A DNA stretch of 23,944 bases, taken from a virus. This document shows, in pieces, positions 5,208 to 12,398 of the stretch (the stretch's first letter is position 1; every line of letters begins with the position of its first letter). Made by a program: the position numbers and the translations under genes. The notes beneath the pieces are model-generated. The model did no database searches, was not told where the DNA came from, and worked only from the letters and a program-made list of their open reading frames with translations. The stretch covers positions 1 to 23,944 of IMG/VR virus record IMGVR_UViG_3300003885_000042; one strand, written 5' to 3'.

Positions 5208-6481
5208 TCCATGAGGCGGAGGAAGCGACCTTGGGCGGCCTGATGATCGACAACAGCCGCATCCACGACATCACACTGACGGCTGATGATTTCCACGAAC
5301 CAGTCCACCAGCACATATTCCAAGCGATCACCGAGCTCATTAATGCCGGCAGCGTGGCCGACAGCGTCACCACGGCAGAGTGGATGGAGAGGAACCACGG
5401 ATCCGATGAGGCCAGTCTGAGAATCATCGGGCAGATGACGAACAACACCCCGTCAGCAGTCAACGTCCACATATACGCAGACCTCGTCAAAAACGATTCC
5501 AGGCGCCGGCGAGCGTTCGGAATACTGCAGGATGGGATCCAGACCCTGAGCGAGGAGGGAACCGCCAGCATCGATGAAATCATCGCCGACCTTATGCAGC
5601 TGGTTGACGGGGCCAGGCGATATGAGAACACCATCCAGGGAGCGGTGGCCGAGGCCGCTAACAGGCTCGAGTGGATGGAGCAGAACCCAGGACTGATCGG
5701 TTTATCGACTGGCCTGCTGGATCTCGACAACCGGCTTGGAGGGTTTCAACCATCAGACCTTTACGTGATCGGTGCAAGGCCATCGATGGGAAAGACCGCG
5801 CTAATGTTGAACATGGCACTCAGCGCCGGCAGACCCATAGGATTATTTTCGGCGGAACAACCCATGGTGCAAATCGGCCAGCGAGTGATCGCTATATCCG
5901 GAGGCGCCTCAACATCGAACATGCGCCGGGCCGAGATGGGACGTGCAGACTGGGATGCCGTCAGCAAGACAATGAAGAACCTCAAGGACACCGTTATCCA
6001 CATCAACGACAAATCGGCTCCGACCATCATCGACGTGGTCAGACAGACCCGGAAATGGAAACGGGAACATGACATAAAAGGCATCTATCTCGATTACATC
6101 CAGCGCATGCGCGGGCCGAAGGGGATGAAGCGACACGAGCAGGTCGAGGAGATAGTCCGGGGCCTCAAAGAGCTCGCAAAGGAGCTGGACATCGCCGTCA
6201 TCGCTTTGGCGCAGGTCAACCGCGACGTGGAGAAGCGTTCTGACAAACGACCACACATGGCCGATCTCAGGGACTCTGGTGCCATAGAGCAGGAAGCCGA
6301 CAACGTGATGATGCTTTACCGGGATGAGGTCTACAACGAGAACACCAGGGCAACCGGTGTCGCCGAAATCAACATCGAGAAGAATCGGCACGGTCGAACA
6401 GGATTTATCAAGATCGAGTGGAGAGCCGAACAGATGGTTTTCATGAACCTCGGACCGCAACACATGGAGGATTACCAGTGA
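5204..6481 (+). CDS. dnaB: DnaB-like replicative helicase
   Basis: A 425-residue protein with an N-terminal DnaB domain (residues 1-100, EEATLGGLMIDNSRI, ADDFHEPVHQHIF) and a C-terminal RecA-like ATPase domain: STGLLDLDNRLGGFQPSDLY, Walker A GARPSMGKT (190-198), a hydrophobic Walker B strand IKGIYLDYIQ, QVNRDVEKRSDKRP and the arginine-finger region DLRDSGAIEQEADNVMMLYR. It unwinds DNA at the phage replication fork as a hexamer. The usual FSLEM segment after Walker A is changed to FSAEQPM, and the motif that normally follows is unusual, though the ATPase residues are intact. The start overlaps the loader gene by ATGA. Confidence 0.95.
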   Translation: MIHEAEEATLGGLMIDNSRIHDITLTADDFHEPVHQHIFQAITELINAGSVADSVTTAEWMERNHGSDEASLRIIGQMTNNTPSAVNVHIYADLVKNDSRRRRAFGILQDGIQTLSEEGTASIDEIIADLMQLVDGARRYENTIQGAVAEAANRLEWMEQNPGLIGLSTGLLDLDNRLGGFQPSDLYVIGARPSMGKTALMLNMALSAGRPIGLFSAEQPMVQIGQRVIAISGGASTSNMRRAEMGRADWDAVSKTMKNLKDTVIHINDKSAPTIIDVVRQTRKWKREHDIKGIYLDYIQRMRGPKGMKRHEQVEEIVRGLKELAKELDIAVIALAQVNRDVEKRSDKRPHMADLRDSGAIEQEADNVMMLYRDEVYNENTRATGVAEINIEKNRHGRTGFIKIEWRAEQMVFMNLGPQHMEDYQ

Positions 6482-6675
6482 GCGAGACCAGACCATGCCC
6501 GAGATGCGCGAACACCAGTGGATACGATCCGGAACCGGAACCGATGTGCTGTGGTTATCCGGTTACTGATGACTTTTCGGACGGGCTAATATGCTGCGGC
6601 AGCCCTGAACCAGACTGGGGGCCATGCAGAAGATGCGGCGGAACCCGGGAAGACCTGAAACCACAGACCCACTAA
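6478..6675 (+). CDS. cysteine-rich zinc-ribbon-type protein (65 aa)
   Basis: A 65-residue protein from a GTG that overlaps the dnaB stop (GTGA) with a GGAGG site upstream. It holds four cysteine pairs: CPRC near the start, CC and CC in the middle, and CRRCGG near the end, which suggests one or two zinc sites. Starting further upstream in the same frame (6418) would overlap the helicase domain and has no ribosome site. Such small zinc proteins are common beside phage replication genes; partner and function are unknown. Confidence 0.72.
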   Translation: MSETRPCPRCANTSGYDPEPEPMCCGYPVTDDFSDGLICCGSPEPDWGPCRRCGGTREDLKPQTH

Positions 6676-6690
6676 CAGGAGGGACAGAAA

Positions 6691-6954
6691 ATGAGCATCA
6701 ACTTCAACGAACCAGTCAACGAGGCGACGAACTCACTGATCAAGGAGCTGTTCGGAGTGCCAAAGGCGGACGATAGGAAAACGTATTTATTCGACGAACT
6801 GAACACAATATGGGGAAACAAGATGAAGCGCCTCACCAACCAGGCGCAACAACCGGTGACCGTCGAAGCCAACAGTATAGGAGACATCAAGACCATGGCC
6901 GACGGCACGCGTTACCGGGTAACGCATACGGGATGGGAGAAGACCGGTGGCTAA
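6691..6954 (+). CDS. hypothetical phage protein (87 aa)
   Basis: An 87-residue protein starting MSINFNEPVNEATNSLIKELFGV behind a strong AGGAGGGA site. The C-terminal part, IGDIKTMADGTRYRVTHTGW, looks like a short beta hairpin ending in an aromatic residue, a pattern seen in small phage proteins where the ending TMADGTRYxVT recurs. No catalytic motif. It overlaps the next gene by 8 bases, so they are likely co-translated. I do not recognise a named family. Confidence 0.72.
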   Translation: MSINFNEPVNEATNSLIKELFGVPKADDRKTYLFDELNTIWGNKMKRLTNQAQQPVTVEANSIGDIKTMADGTRYRVTHTGWEKTGG

Positions 6955-7528
6955 GAATACGGACAAAACCAGCCCACCAGGTGAAAAGCCGGCAGCTCCG
7001 CCGATGCCGGAGGAGCCAGAATCAGCCGATACGAACCCAGACTTCGTCGCCTATGCCGAACAAGTGATCCTCGTCGGATCTGACTGGTCGGATACCAGGG
7101 GATATACGTCGAAGTTTATGTTCACCGACAAGGACACTGGAGGGCATCCGCTGGAAGGATTCAACAAGGGCGCCAGATTCCAGATGGTCCTCGTCGAGGT
7201 CGCAGACGACGAGGAACCGATAAATCAGAGGCTCAAGAAGAAGCTAATGAAACAGCTCGATGACCAGAACAAGGGCGGCCGCTGGTCGAATGATTGTGGG
7301 ATGTTATGCAAGAGCACTGATTATCAACGCTACCTCTTCACCATCGGCAAGATCTCTGGGCAATGGGATGAGAAGACGAGAGTCGCGATGGCTAGAGAGC
7401 ACATCCTTGAAATGCTCAAAATCAAGAGCCGGCGCGAGATCGACCATAGCGAAAGTTCAGTCGCGGCATATGCCAATCTGATACTCGATCCATACCACGA
7501 GTGGGAGCGCACCAGGACGAAAAAATGA
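6947..7528 (+). CDS. hypothetical phage protein (193 aa)
   Basis: A 193-residue protein from a GTG inside the end of the previous gene. The first 35 residues are proline-rich and likely disordered. The body has conserved-looking phage blocks: KFMFTDKDTGGHPLEGFNKG, FQMVLVEVADDEEP, NDCGMLCKSTDYQRYLF and IKSRREIDHSESSVAAYANL. I recall this block order from other siphophage genomes without an assigned function. It sits in the replication region between dnaB and a row of small coupled genes, so a DNA-metabolism accessory role is possible. Its stop overlaps the next start by ATGA. Confidence 0.75.
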   Translation: MAKNTDKTSPPGEKPAAPPMPEEPESADTNPDFVAYAEQVILVGSDWSDTRGYTSKFMFTDKDTGGHPLEGFNKGARFQMVLVEVADDEEPINQRLKKKLMKQLDDQNKGGRWSNDCGMLCKSTDYQRYLFTIGKISGQWDEKTRVAMAREHILEMLKIKSRREIDHSESSVAAYANLILDPYHEWERTRTKK

Positions 7529-7737
7529 AGCTACCGACGCCGAAAATGACGATCTGGACCTATCGCTACAGCGACTCAATGCGCTGGAACGGAATGATCT
7601 GGCGCAGCCAGAAGGGGACCGCGCGCATCAAGATCGACAACATCATTCCAAGCAGCAGCAACATGGAGCCGCAGCAGGAGACCGCCGTCCGCCAGCGGAT
7701 CCTATTCAATTTTTGGCGGAAACTGGGGGCAGCATGA
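7525..7737 (+). CDS. hypothetical phage protein (70 aa)
   Basis: A 70-residue basic protein starting MKLPTPKMTIWTYRYSDSMRW at an ATGA overlap. It has several tryptophans (IWTY, MRWNGMIWRS, FNFWRKLG) and an extended, beta-like middle (ARIKIDNIIPS). The start is chosen because of the coupling; a start at 7501 in the same frame lies within the previous gene and lacks a ribosome site. Not recognised. It is one link in a chain of five genes joined by ATGA. Confidence 0.65.
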   Translation: MKLPTPKMTIWTYRYSDSMRWNGMIWRSQKGTARIKIDNIIPSSSNMEPQQETAVRQRILFNFWRKLGAA

Positions 7738-7919
7738 CGGAGAAACTGATCGAAGCACTGGCAAGGACCATCGAGTTCATCAAGGAGGAACGGGATTCGT
7801 TCTTCGAGTGCTGCTCCAACGGGGAAGGGTTCCTCGAGGACTCAGACGCCAAGGCACTCGCCGACATGGACGAGATCATCAACCAGGCCGAGGAGGCAAT
7901 CAGAGAGGCGCAATCATGA
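7734..7919 (+). CDS. small helical acidic protein (61 aa)
   Basis: A 61-residue acidic protein, MTEKLIEALARTIEFIKEER then a CCSNGEGF turn and EDSDAKALADMDEIINQAEEAI. It looks like two amphipathic helices joined by a turn containing two cysteines. The ATG overlaps the previous stop (ATGA) and has GGGGGCAG upstream. No motif assigns a function. Confidence 0.65.
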   Translation: MTEKLIEALARTIEFIKEERDSFFECCSNGEGFLEDSDAKALADMDEIINQAEEAIREAQS

Positions 7920-8281
7920 CCAGGGAAATCAAGTTCGACATCCCTGAAGGGACAGACCCGAGCCGATGCAAGGGCTGCCGAGCATTAATCTACTGGATCA
8001 AGACAGAGGCCGGGAAAAACATGCCGGTGGATAAGGACGGGACCAGTCACTTCGCTACTTGTCCTGATGCAAACAGGTTCAGGAACTACGATCCGGCCAA
8101 GGACCCGCGGCGGAAAAGACAGAATGAGATGTTCGGCCGACTAATGGAGATCAAACCAAGGCTGATAATGATCGAGCAAAGATTCGTCGATTCCATCGCC
8201 CAGAAATTCAGGGGAAACCAGAAGCAGCTGACCAAGGGCGAGGATTCGGCGCTGGAACGGATCCATAAGGAGCGGGGATGA
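7916..8281 (+). CDS. zinc-ribbon phage protein (121 aa)
   Basis: A 121-residue protein with the motif CKGCRALIYWIKTEAGKNMPV near residues 17-37 and HFATCPDANRFRNY near 44-58. The pattern CxxC...H-x3-C is shared by a family of small phage proteins of unknown role, and fits one zinc ribbon. The C-terminal half is a basic helix (RRKRQNEMFGRLMEIKPRLI). The start is at an ATGA overlap, and the end overlaps the next gene the same way. DNA binding is plausible but inferred. Confidence 0.72.
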   Translation: MTREIKFDIPEGTDPSRCKGCRALIYWIKTEAGKNMPVDKDGTSHFATCPDANRFRNYDPAKDPRRKRQNEMFGRLMEIKPRLIMIEQRFVDSIAQKFRGNQKQLTKGEDSALERIHKERG

Positions 8282-8436
8282 ATATCATCAAAATGATAAT
8301 CGATATTTTTATTGAATTATTCACCTTCTATAAACCAGATGAGGACGAAGGATACGACCAGGCCATGAACTCTGAGCCGCCGGCACCACACGATGAACTA
8401 GGAGACGATGATGGGATGGGCAGGAACAAAAAATGA
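8278..8436 (+). CDS. small hypothetical protein (52 aa)
   Basis: A 52-residue protein, MNIIKMIIDIFIELFTFYKP followed by a strongly acidic tail with DEDEG and DELGDDDG. The first 18 residues are hydrophobic and could form a membrane-associated helix. The ATG overlaps the previous stop (ATGA) and lies just after AAGGAGCGGGG. The last 26 bases overlap the next gene in another frame. Function unknown. Confidence 0.55.
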   Translation: MNIIKMIIDIFIELFTFYKPDEDEGYDQAMNSEPPAPHDELGDDDGMGRNKK

Positions 8437-8575
8437 AAACTCATATGGCAGAGCTACTTGTTCTTGGTGCAACAGGAGAATACTGCTCAAAAAGGACGGA
8501 TGTGTGAGAAAACACAAATGTATTCGTAAGCAGCAGTTAGGAAGGATTAGGAGTCCTACAGATGCCGACCGCTGA
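8411..8575 (+). CDS. small zinc-finger-like protein (54 aa)
   Basis: A 54-residue protein with the pattern CSWCNRRILLKKDGCVRKHKC at residues 17-37, here given in part as CSWCNRR...DGCVRKHKC: C-x2-C...H-x-C is a compact zinc finger seen in short phage proteins. The start follows AGGAG by 6 bases; an ATG one codon earlier is also possible. It overlaps the 52-aa gene by 26 bases and the next gene by 14 bases, each in a different frame. The conserved-type finger is the main reason to accept such a short gene. Confidence 0.65.
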   Translation: MGWAGTKNENSYGRATCSWCNRRILLKKDGCVRKHKCIRKQQLGRIRSPTDADR

Positions 8576-8900
8576 GATCAAGAGACACTGGGATAAAGTC
8601 GGGCAGATGTGCTGCTTGATCACGAACCGGCCGGGTCCGACCCTCCACCATTGCACCGGAGGATCTATGACAGAGATCATCGGCCTGACCGGGGTCGCGC
8701 TGAAGGTGAGCGACTGGTTGGTGATCCCACTTGATGCCCTGATGCACACGGGCAACCAAGGGATCGACGGTAGCATGGGGGTCGAGACTTGGGAGGAAAG
8801 GTTCGGTAAGCAGGCACACCACCTTGATGAGGTGAGCCGCAAGATCGGATACAACGTCTGGCTAAAAGCAGGCATCAACAGAGAGGTGACACTATGGTGA
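8562..8900 (+). CDS. HNH-like nuclease-family protein (Ref/DUF968-like)
   Basis: A 112-residue protein with CCLITNRPGPTLHHCTGGS at about 17-35, then KVSDWLVIPLDALMHTGNQG and ID..MGVETWEERFGKQ. The order Cys, His-His, downstream HTG-x2-GID is like the beta-beta-alpha metal nuclease cores of Ref/DUF968-type phage proteins involved in recombination. The usual second cysteine of the zinc pair is replaced, so metal binding may be simpler than in classical HNH enzymes. AGGAG precedes the ATG. It lies near the RuvC-like resolvase, which fits a DNA-processing role. Assignment is from pattern memory. Confidence 0.65.
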   Translation: MPTAEIKRHWDKVGQMCCLITNRPGPTLHHCTGGSMTEIIGLTGVALKVSDWLVIPLDALMHTGNQGIDGSMGVETWEERFGKQAHHLDEVSRKIGYNVWLKAGINREVTLW

Positions 8901-9748
8901 ATAATACTGACACAGACATAAAAATTCATGATCTCAAGATATGGCCGGAATTCTTCGACGACGTCGATACCGGGAGAAAATCATTCGAGTTACGGAGAAA
9001 CGACCGAAACTACCAAGTCGGCGAAATCTTAAAACTCAGAGAATGGGCGCCACAGAACAAGGAATATTCCGGGCGCGTCACATACAAACAAATCAATCAC
9101 ATCATGCGATTCGCAGATCTAGGATCAGATATTCTAACGACCCTTGGTCTTAACCCGAGGCCATCATCAATGAGCACCCTCGCCATCCTGTCAATAGCCC
9201 ATATGACAACAGAAGCATCAATCAAGATGACGTTTATGGAGATGAAGGCACGCCCACTGAACATCACTGAGATGGGGGACCCTGATTTCGAGTCGAACCA
9301 CTATCTCGCGGCGCAAATACACAAGATTGATGTGTACATCACCACACCGGATCAGGATGCCCTGCTGGACACATACCTGATTACCTCCAACGAGTTTCAC
9401 CCGGGATGGATTCAGTGGATTTGTACTCTCGTCCATCTTAGGGAAATCAACGGATCGAGGCCGGCCATCAAGGACTATCCCCAGGCAGAGTATGAGATGA
9501 CCGTGCAGGCCATCGATCCAGGGACGCCGATCAGTAGCAGAGAAACAGATTTCCACGACATCAGGTTCCTAAACCCTATCGACAGCAAAGTTCAGTTCAA
9601 TGGGATAGACGACTATCAGGCCAAGAACATCCAGACGATGATGATGCAGCTCATAGCAAACGGGCAAATATCGCCGGACTCAGACTTCAGGAGAATATGG
9701 ACACAGGAAGTTAACAGGCGCGTCCTGGAGATGAGAAGTGCCCACTAA
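8894..9748 (+). CDS. DUF3850 (ASCH/PUA-like) domain fused to an unknown C-terminal domain
   Basis: A 284-residue protein. Residues 10-105 match DUF3850: HDLKIWPEFFDDVDTGRKSF, ELRRNDRNYQVGEILKLREW, YSGRVTYKQINHI and a final strand LAILSI. DUF3850 belongs to the ASCH/PUA-like folds that bind nucleic acid or modified bases. Most DUF3850 proteins are about 80-100 residues; here a further 170 residues follow (AAQIHKIDVYITTPDQDALL, EFHPGWIQWICTLVHLREI, a helical end) that I do not recognise. The start overlaps the previous gene by 7 bases. Role unknown; nucleic-acid binding is inferred from the fold. Confidence 0.75.
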   Translation: MVNNTDTDIKIHDLKIWPEFFDDVDTGRKSFELRRNDRNYQVGEILKLREWAPQNKEYSGRVTYKQINHIMRFADLGSDILTTLGLNPRPSSMSTLAILSIAHMTTEASIKMTFMEMKARPLNITEMGDPDFESNHYLAAQIHKIDVYITTPDQDALLDTYLITSNEFHPGWIQWICTLVHLREINGSRPAIKDYPQAEYEMTVQAIDPGTPISSRETDFHDIRFLNPIDSKVQFNGIDDYQAKNIQTMMMQLIANGQISPDSDFRRIWTQEVNRRVLEMRSAH

Positions 9749-10289
9749 GCGGGCCATCTTTGTCGGGGTTGATCCTGGGTTAACCGGCGCCATCGGAATC
9801 ATCGACCAGGATAGCCGGTGCATAGCAGTGATCGACGTCGCCACCAAGTTCAGGGATATATCTAAGACCAGGATCAAGAAGGAGTTCGACGTCAAGGTTA
9901 CCGCGGACAGGCTGACGGACCGGATCGTGAACTACCTGGAATATGAGTGGCACGGCTGCATAGAGATGCCGTTCTCGATACCGGCGAAACCAGGAGACCC
10001 GAACTCTGGGAGTAACGTAATGAGCATGAACTCATTATTCCAGACCTACGGCGGCCTGCTGGCGATGCTCGAGATGGTCGAGATCGAGACGATGACCATC
10101 CGACCATCCGACTGGAAACGGGGATTCGGTTTAACAAAATCCAAGAATCTATCACTGGAAATTGCAGCGAATATGTGGCCGACAGCCGGGATAGTTCTCA
10201 AGAAGCAGCACAACCAGGCAGAGGCCCTGCTGATGGCAGAGTACGCACGTCTAACCTGGAAACGACAACAGATGGAGGCAAAGAGATGA
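9738..10289 (+). CDS. RuvC-like Holliday junction resolvase
   Basis: A 183-residue RNase H-fold protein starting at a GTG inside the previous gene. FVGVDPGLTGAIGII holds the first catalytic Asp (D12); CIEMPFS holds E76; PSDWKRGFGL is the typical K-rich segment before the last helix. The C-terminal acidic site, usually D-x2-D-A, reads HNQAEALLMAEY, so H158 and E162 stand where aspartates are common in cellular RuvC. Phage homologues vary at this position. It probably resolves branched DNA before packaging. Linked by ATGA to the J-domain gene. Confidence 0.85.
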   Translation: MPTKRAIFVGVDPGLTGAIGIIDQDSRCIAVIDVATKFRDISKTRIKKEFDVKVTADRLTDRIVNYLEYEWHGCIEMPFSIPAKPGDPNSGSNVMSMNSLFQTYGGLLAMLEMVEIETMTIRPSDWKRGFGLTKSKNLSLEIAANMWPTAGIVLKKQHNQAEALLMAEYARLTWKRQQMEAKR

Positions 10290-10945
10290 CGACAACAAAC
10301 TATCCACTAACATGGCCGGATGGATGGCCGAGAACAGAATCAGGGTGGCGCGAGAACGGAAAGTTCAGCACTAAGTCGACAAGATACACGGATCACGGTA
10401 GCTACCAACAAACAACCGGTCTGACGACTTCAGGAGCAGTCACCAGAGTCATAGAGGAGATCAGGCGTATGGGGATTGATGTGGAAGATATCATCATCTC
10501 GACGAACATAAAGACCCGGCTTGATGGATTCCCGAGATCAGGACAGCGAGCACCAGACGATCCTGGTGCCGCGGTCTACTGGCAAGAAGATGATCGCCAC
10601 CGGGTTATAGCGATTGACCGATACCACAAGGTCGAGCACAACCTGGCCGCCATTGCAGCCACGATCGCAGCCATGCGCGGGATCGAGCGATGGGGTGGGG
10701 CAAAAATCCTCGAACGGGTATTCAAGGGGTTCGATGCCTTGCCATCGCCAGAAGATGTCGAACCAGGAAACCCATGGTGGGAGGAGCTAAGGACAAATCA
10801 GGATGCTCCTCACCAAGAAATCCAGCTCGCATATAGACGCAGACGTAAAGAAACGCACCCAGACATGGATGGCGGGAGCACCACAGCATTCATGGCCGTA
10901 CAAGCCGCCTATGACGTAGCTAAGGCAGAGAGAGGGTTCGCGTGA
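10286..10945 (+). CDS. phage J-domain (DnaJ-like) protein
   Basis: A 219-residue protein. Its N-terminus, YPLTWPDGWPRTESG, recurs in phage J-domain proteins. A central part holds ISTNIKTRLDG and VYWQEDDRHRVIAIDRYHKV, a small mixed alpha/beta domain, followed by helix AATIAAMRGIERWGG. The C-terminal 45 residues form a J-domain: helix II IQLAYRRRRKETHPDMDGG with an intact HPD motif, then helix III FMAVQAAYDVAK. It may recruit host DnaK to the replication or resolution machinery. The start is at an ATGA overlap. Confidence 0.8.
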   Translation: MTTTNYPLTWPDGWPRTESGWRENGKFSTKSTRYTDHGSYQQTTGLTTSGAVTRVIEEIRRMGIDVEDIIISTNIKTRLDGFPRSGQRAPDDPGAAVYWQEDDRHRVIAIDRYHKVEHNLAAIAATIAAMRGIERWGGAKILERVFKGFDALPSPEDVEPGNPWWEELRTNQDAPHQEIQLAYRRRRKETHPDMDGGSTTAFMAVQAAYDVAKAERGFA

Positions 10946-11166
10946 GCGAGAAGCAGATCCGGAACACGCTAATCGGAATATGCTGGATATTATCGATTAC
11001 AGTGGCTTGGTTATGGAACGGCAGCGACCCGGAACTGCAGACGAAACTGGCCGAGAGATTACTGCAGACGAAGCAGTGCAAGCTGGCTGGATCGATAGGC
11101 ATAGATTTCAGCACAAAAAGGGCACAGATCACCTGCTGGTCTGGTGATGTATTCGAGAAACGATAA
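10942..11166 (+). CDS. small membrane protein (74 aa)
   Basis: A 74-residue protein from a GTG at a GTGA overlap. Residues 9-25 (TLIGICWILSITVAWLW) form one likely transmembrane or signal-anchor helix, followed by a soluble segment with two cysteines (KQCKLAG and ITCWSG) that could make a disulfide outside the membrane. Function unknown; position gives no clear lysis link. Confidence 0.65.
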   Translation: MSEKQIRNTLIGICWILSITVAWLWNGSDPELQTKLAERLLQTKQCKLAGSIGIDFSTKRAQITCWSGDVFEKR

Positions 11167-11181
11167 ATAGAGGAATTAACA

Positions 11182-11268
11182 ATGGAATCGATAGCAGAAG
11201 CAATAAATCTATTAGCCTTCATCGTGCTTTTTGTCGGAGTAATAATTTTTTTTAAGCCGGGACGATAG
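11182..11268 (+). CDS. tiny single-span membrane protein (28 aa)
   Basis: A 28-codon frame, MESIAEAINLLAFIVLFVGV then IIFFKPGR, with one hydrophobic span and a basic end, and a GAGGAATTAAC leader. The composition is that of real phage micro-membrane proteins, and it fills an otherwise empty gap. Its role cannot be told. Confidence 0.5.
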   Translation: MESIAEAINLLAFIVLFVGVIIFFKPGR

Positions 11269-11283
11269 GAATTAACAGGGCGG

Positions 11284-11397
11284 ATGGACCTCAAATACCC
11301 CGTCGGTAGGTATGCAATGGACCGGATGCCAGATGATGATGGCCCCTGCGCGTTTCATCCACATCATCAGGTTAAAACGCCATCCGGGAAACTTTGA
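11284..11397 (+). CDS. small hypothetical protein (37 aa)
   Basis: A 37-codon frame, MDLKYPVGRYAMDRMPDDDG with a histidine-rich middle (CAFHPHHQ). A modest CAGGG site precedes the ATG by 4-5 bases. It sits between two better-supported genes. No motif; acceptance rests on position and composition only. Confidence 0.35.
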   Translation: MDLKYPVGRYAMDRMPDDDGPCAFHPHHQVKTPSGKL

Positions 11398-11447
11398 ACG
11401 TGTAATCCGGACCAGCCGACACCAACCAACCAAAACAGGAGTAGATG

Positions 11448-11963
11448 ATGAACCTAGAAATTAACGAGATGACGATGGAAGTAACGAACATCAATACCGG
11501 AGTCGAAAACCATAGAGACGAGACGGTGCTGGCGACCGACATCAGCCTATCGGCTAACCTGCCAGTTGATGCCCTATCGAAATTTTCAGACACCGATAAG
11601 GACTGGGCGAAGGTATGGAAATCACTACTATGGAACAACAAAGGGGAAATAACAGGCCATTGCCTCAGCCACATCGAGTTCCAGCATGAGTTCACCGATC
11701 ACACCGTTCGCATCCAGGACGAGGACAGCAACACGATGGAGTTCGCCAGTGCCAGGGTGAGAAAATTCACCGCAGCTCCTCTTCCTGGTTACCGGATCAA
11801 CCTGAAATTCCAAGTCCGCGTTCATCCTGACAAACGCGAGAATGGAGAACTAACAGCTCTGCAGAAGGAGGATACAGCCGTCGAGATCATTGGATCACCA
11901 CAAGGTGATCTGCTTCAGGAAGACGGGAAAGTCGCCGACATAAATAGCGCGAAGGATAAATAA
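11448..11963 (+). CDS. hypothetical phage protein (171 aa)
   Basis: A 171-residue protein starting MNLEINEMTMEVTNINTGVE. The blocks DETVLATDISLSANLPVDAL, TGHCLSHIEFQHEFTDHTV and FKFQVRVHPDKRENG-like (here NLKFQVRVHPDKRENG) form a beta-rich domain that recurs in phages near replication or recombination genes, without a known role. AGGAG lies 6 bases before this ATG; an ATG one codon earlier is less well spaced. An acidic tail ends the protein. A nucleoprotein role is possible but only a guess. Confidence 0.72.
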   Translation: MNLEINEMTMEVTNINTGVENHRDETVLATDISLSANLPVDALSKFSDTDKDWAKVWKSLLWNNKGEITGHCLSHIEFQHEFTDHTVRIQDEDSNTMEFASARVRKFTAAPLPGYRINLKFQVRVHPDKRENGELTALQKEDTAVEIIGSPQGDLLQEDGKVADINSAKDK

Positions 11964-11968
11964 CCAGC

Positions 11969-12352
11969 ATGGAGGACAAAGACCTTCCTGAAGGTATTCA
12001 GGGCTGCACCTGCTACCAGGCTAAGCCGGATGACGTCGAGGCATATTTCTCCGGATACTGTAACCCGGCAGTAGGTAACGGCCCTGATTACTACGACGTC
12101 AAGATCAAGCTCCGGAGTGGGGAGTGGATTGATATTTACAGAAAAGAAGGATATCTGACGGCGATGCCATACAAGGCAACCGAGTGGAAAATCGCAGAGA
12201 TTATCTTGTGGTCTTATTGCGGAAACCAGAAGCTTGTAGGCCATACCGCATTGGCTAAGAAGCTGCGCGACTGGAAGGCGCACGATCTGAGACGAATAAC
12301 TCCCCACGAGATACGTCTATTCCTGGTCGAAAATCAAAAGCCCATGCCGTGA
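11969..12352 (+). CDS. hypothetical phage protein (127 aa)
   Basis: A 127-residue protein starting MEDKDLPEGIQGCTCYQAKP. It has a CTCY motif near residue 13, a central YDVKIKLRSGEWIDIYRKEG beta hairpin and a basic C-terminal half (LAKKLRDWKAHDLRRITP). The ribosome site is weak (AAGGATAA, 13-20 bases upstream), so translation may be coupled to the gene that ends 6 bases before it. Not recognised. A promoter follows, so this is probably the last gene of its transcription unit. Confidence 0.65.
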   Translation: MEDKDLPEGIQGCTCYQAKPDDVEAYFSGYCNPAVGNGPDYYDVKIKLRSGEWIDIYRKEGYLTAMPYKATEWKIAEIILWSYCGNQKLVGHTALAKKLRDWKAHDLRRITPHEIRLFLVENQKPMP

Positions 12353-12367
12353 TCGAATACAAAAAAA

Positions 12368-12376
12368 TGCTATAAT
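12368..12376 (+). promoter_or_regulatory. extended -10 promoter before the ParB-methyltransferase gene
   Basis: TGCTATAAT is a perfect extended -10 element. No good -35 is seen 17 bases upstream, which extended -10 promoters tolerate. Transcription would start near 12383, giving a 16-base leader that contains the GGAGGG site (12390-12395) before the GTG at 12399. Confidence 0.6.
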
Positions 12377-12398
12377 ATCAACCTGATATGGAGGGATA

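Noticed and set aside
8433-8507. 24-codon frame starting at an ATGA overlap
   Set aside because: Very short, no motif; the overlapping 54-aa zinc-finger frame explains the same DNA better.
11353-11370. Minus-strand CTGATGA followed 7 bases later by GAAA, a possible third hammerhead
   Set aside because: No stable stem II, no closed stem III and no GUC cleavage triplet; also on the non-transcribed strand.
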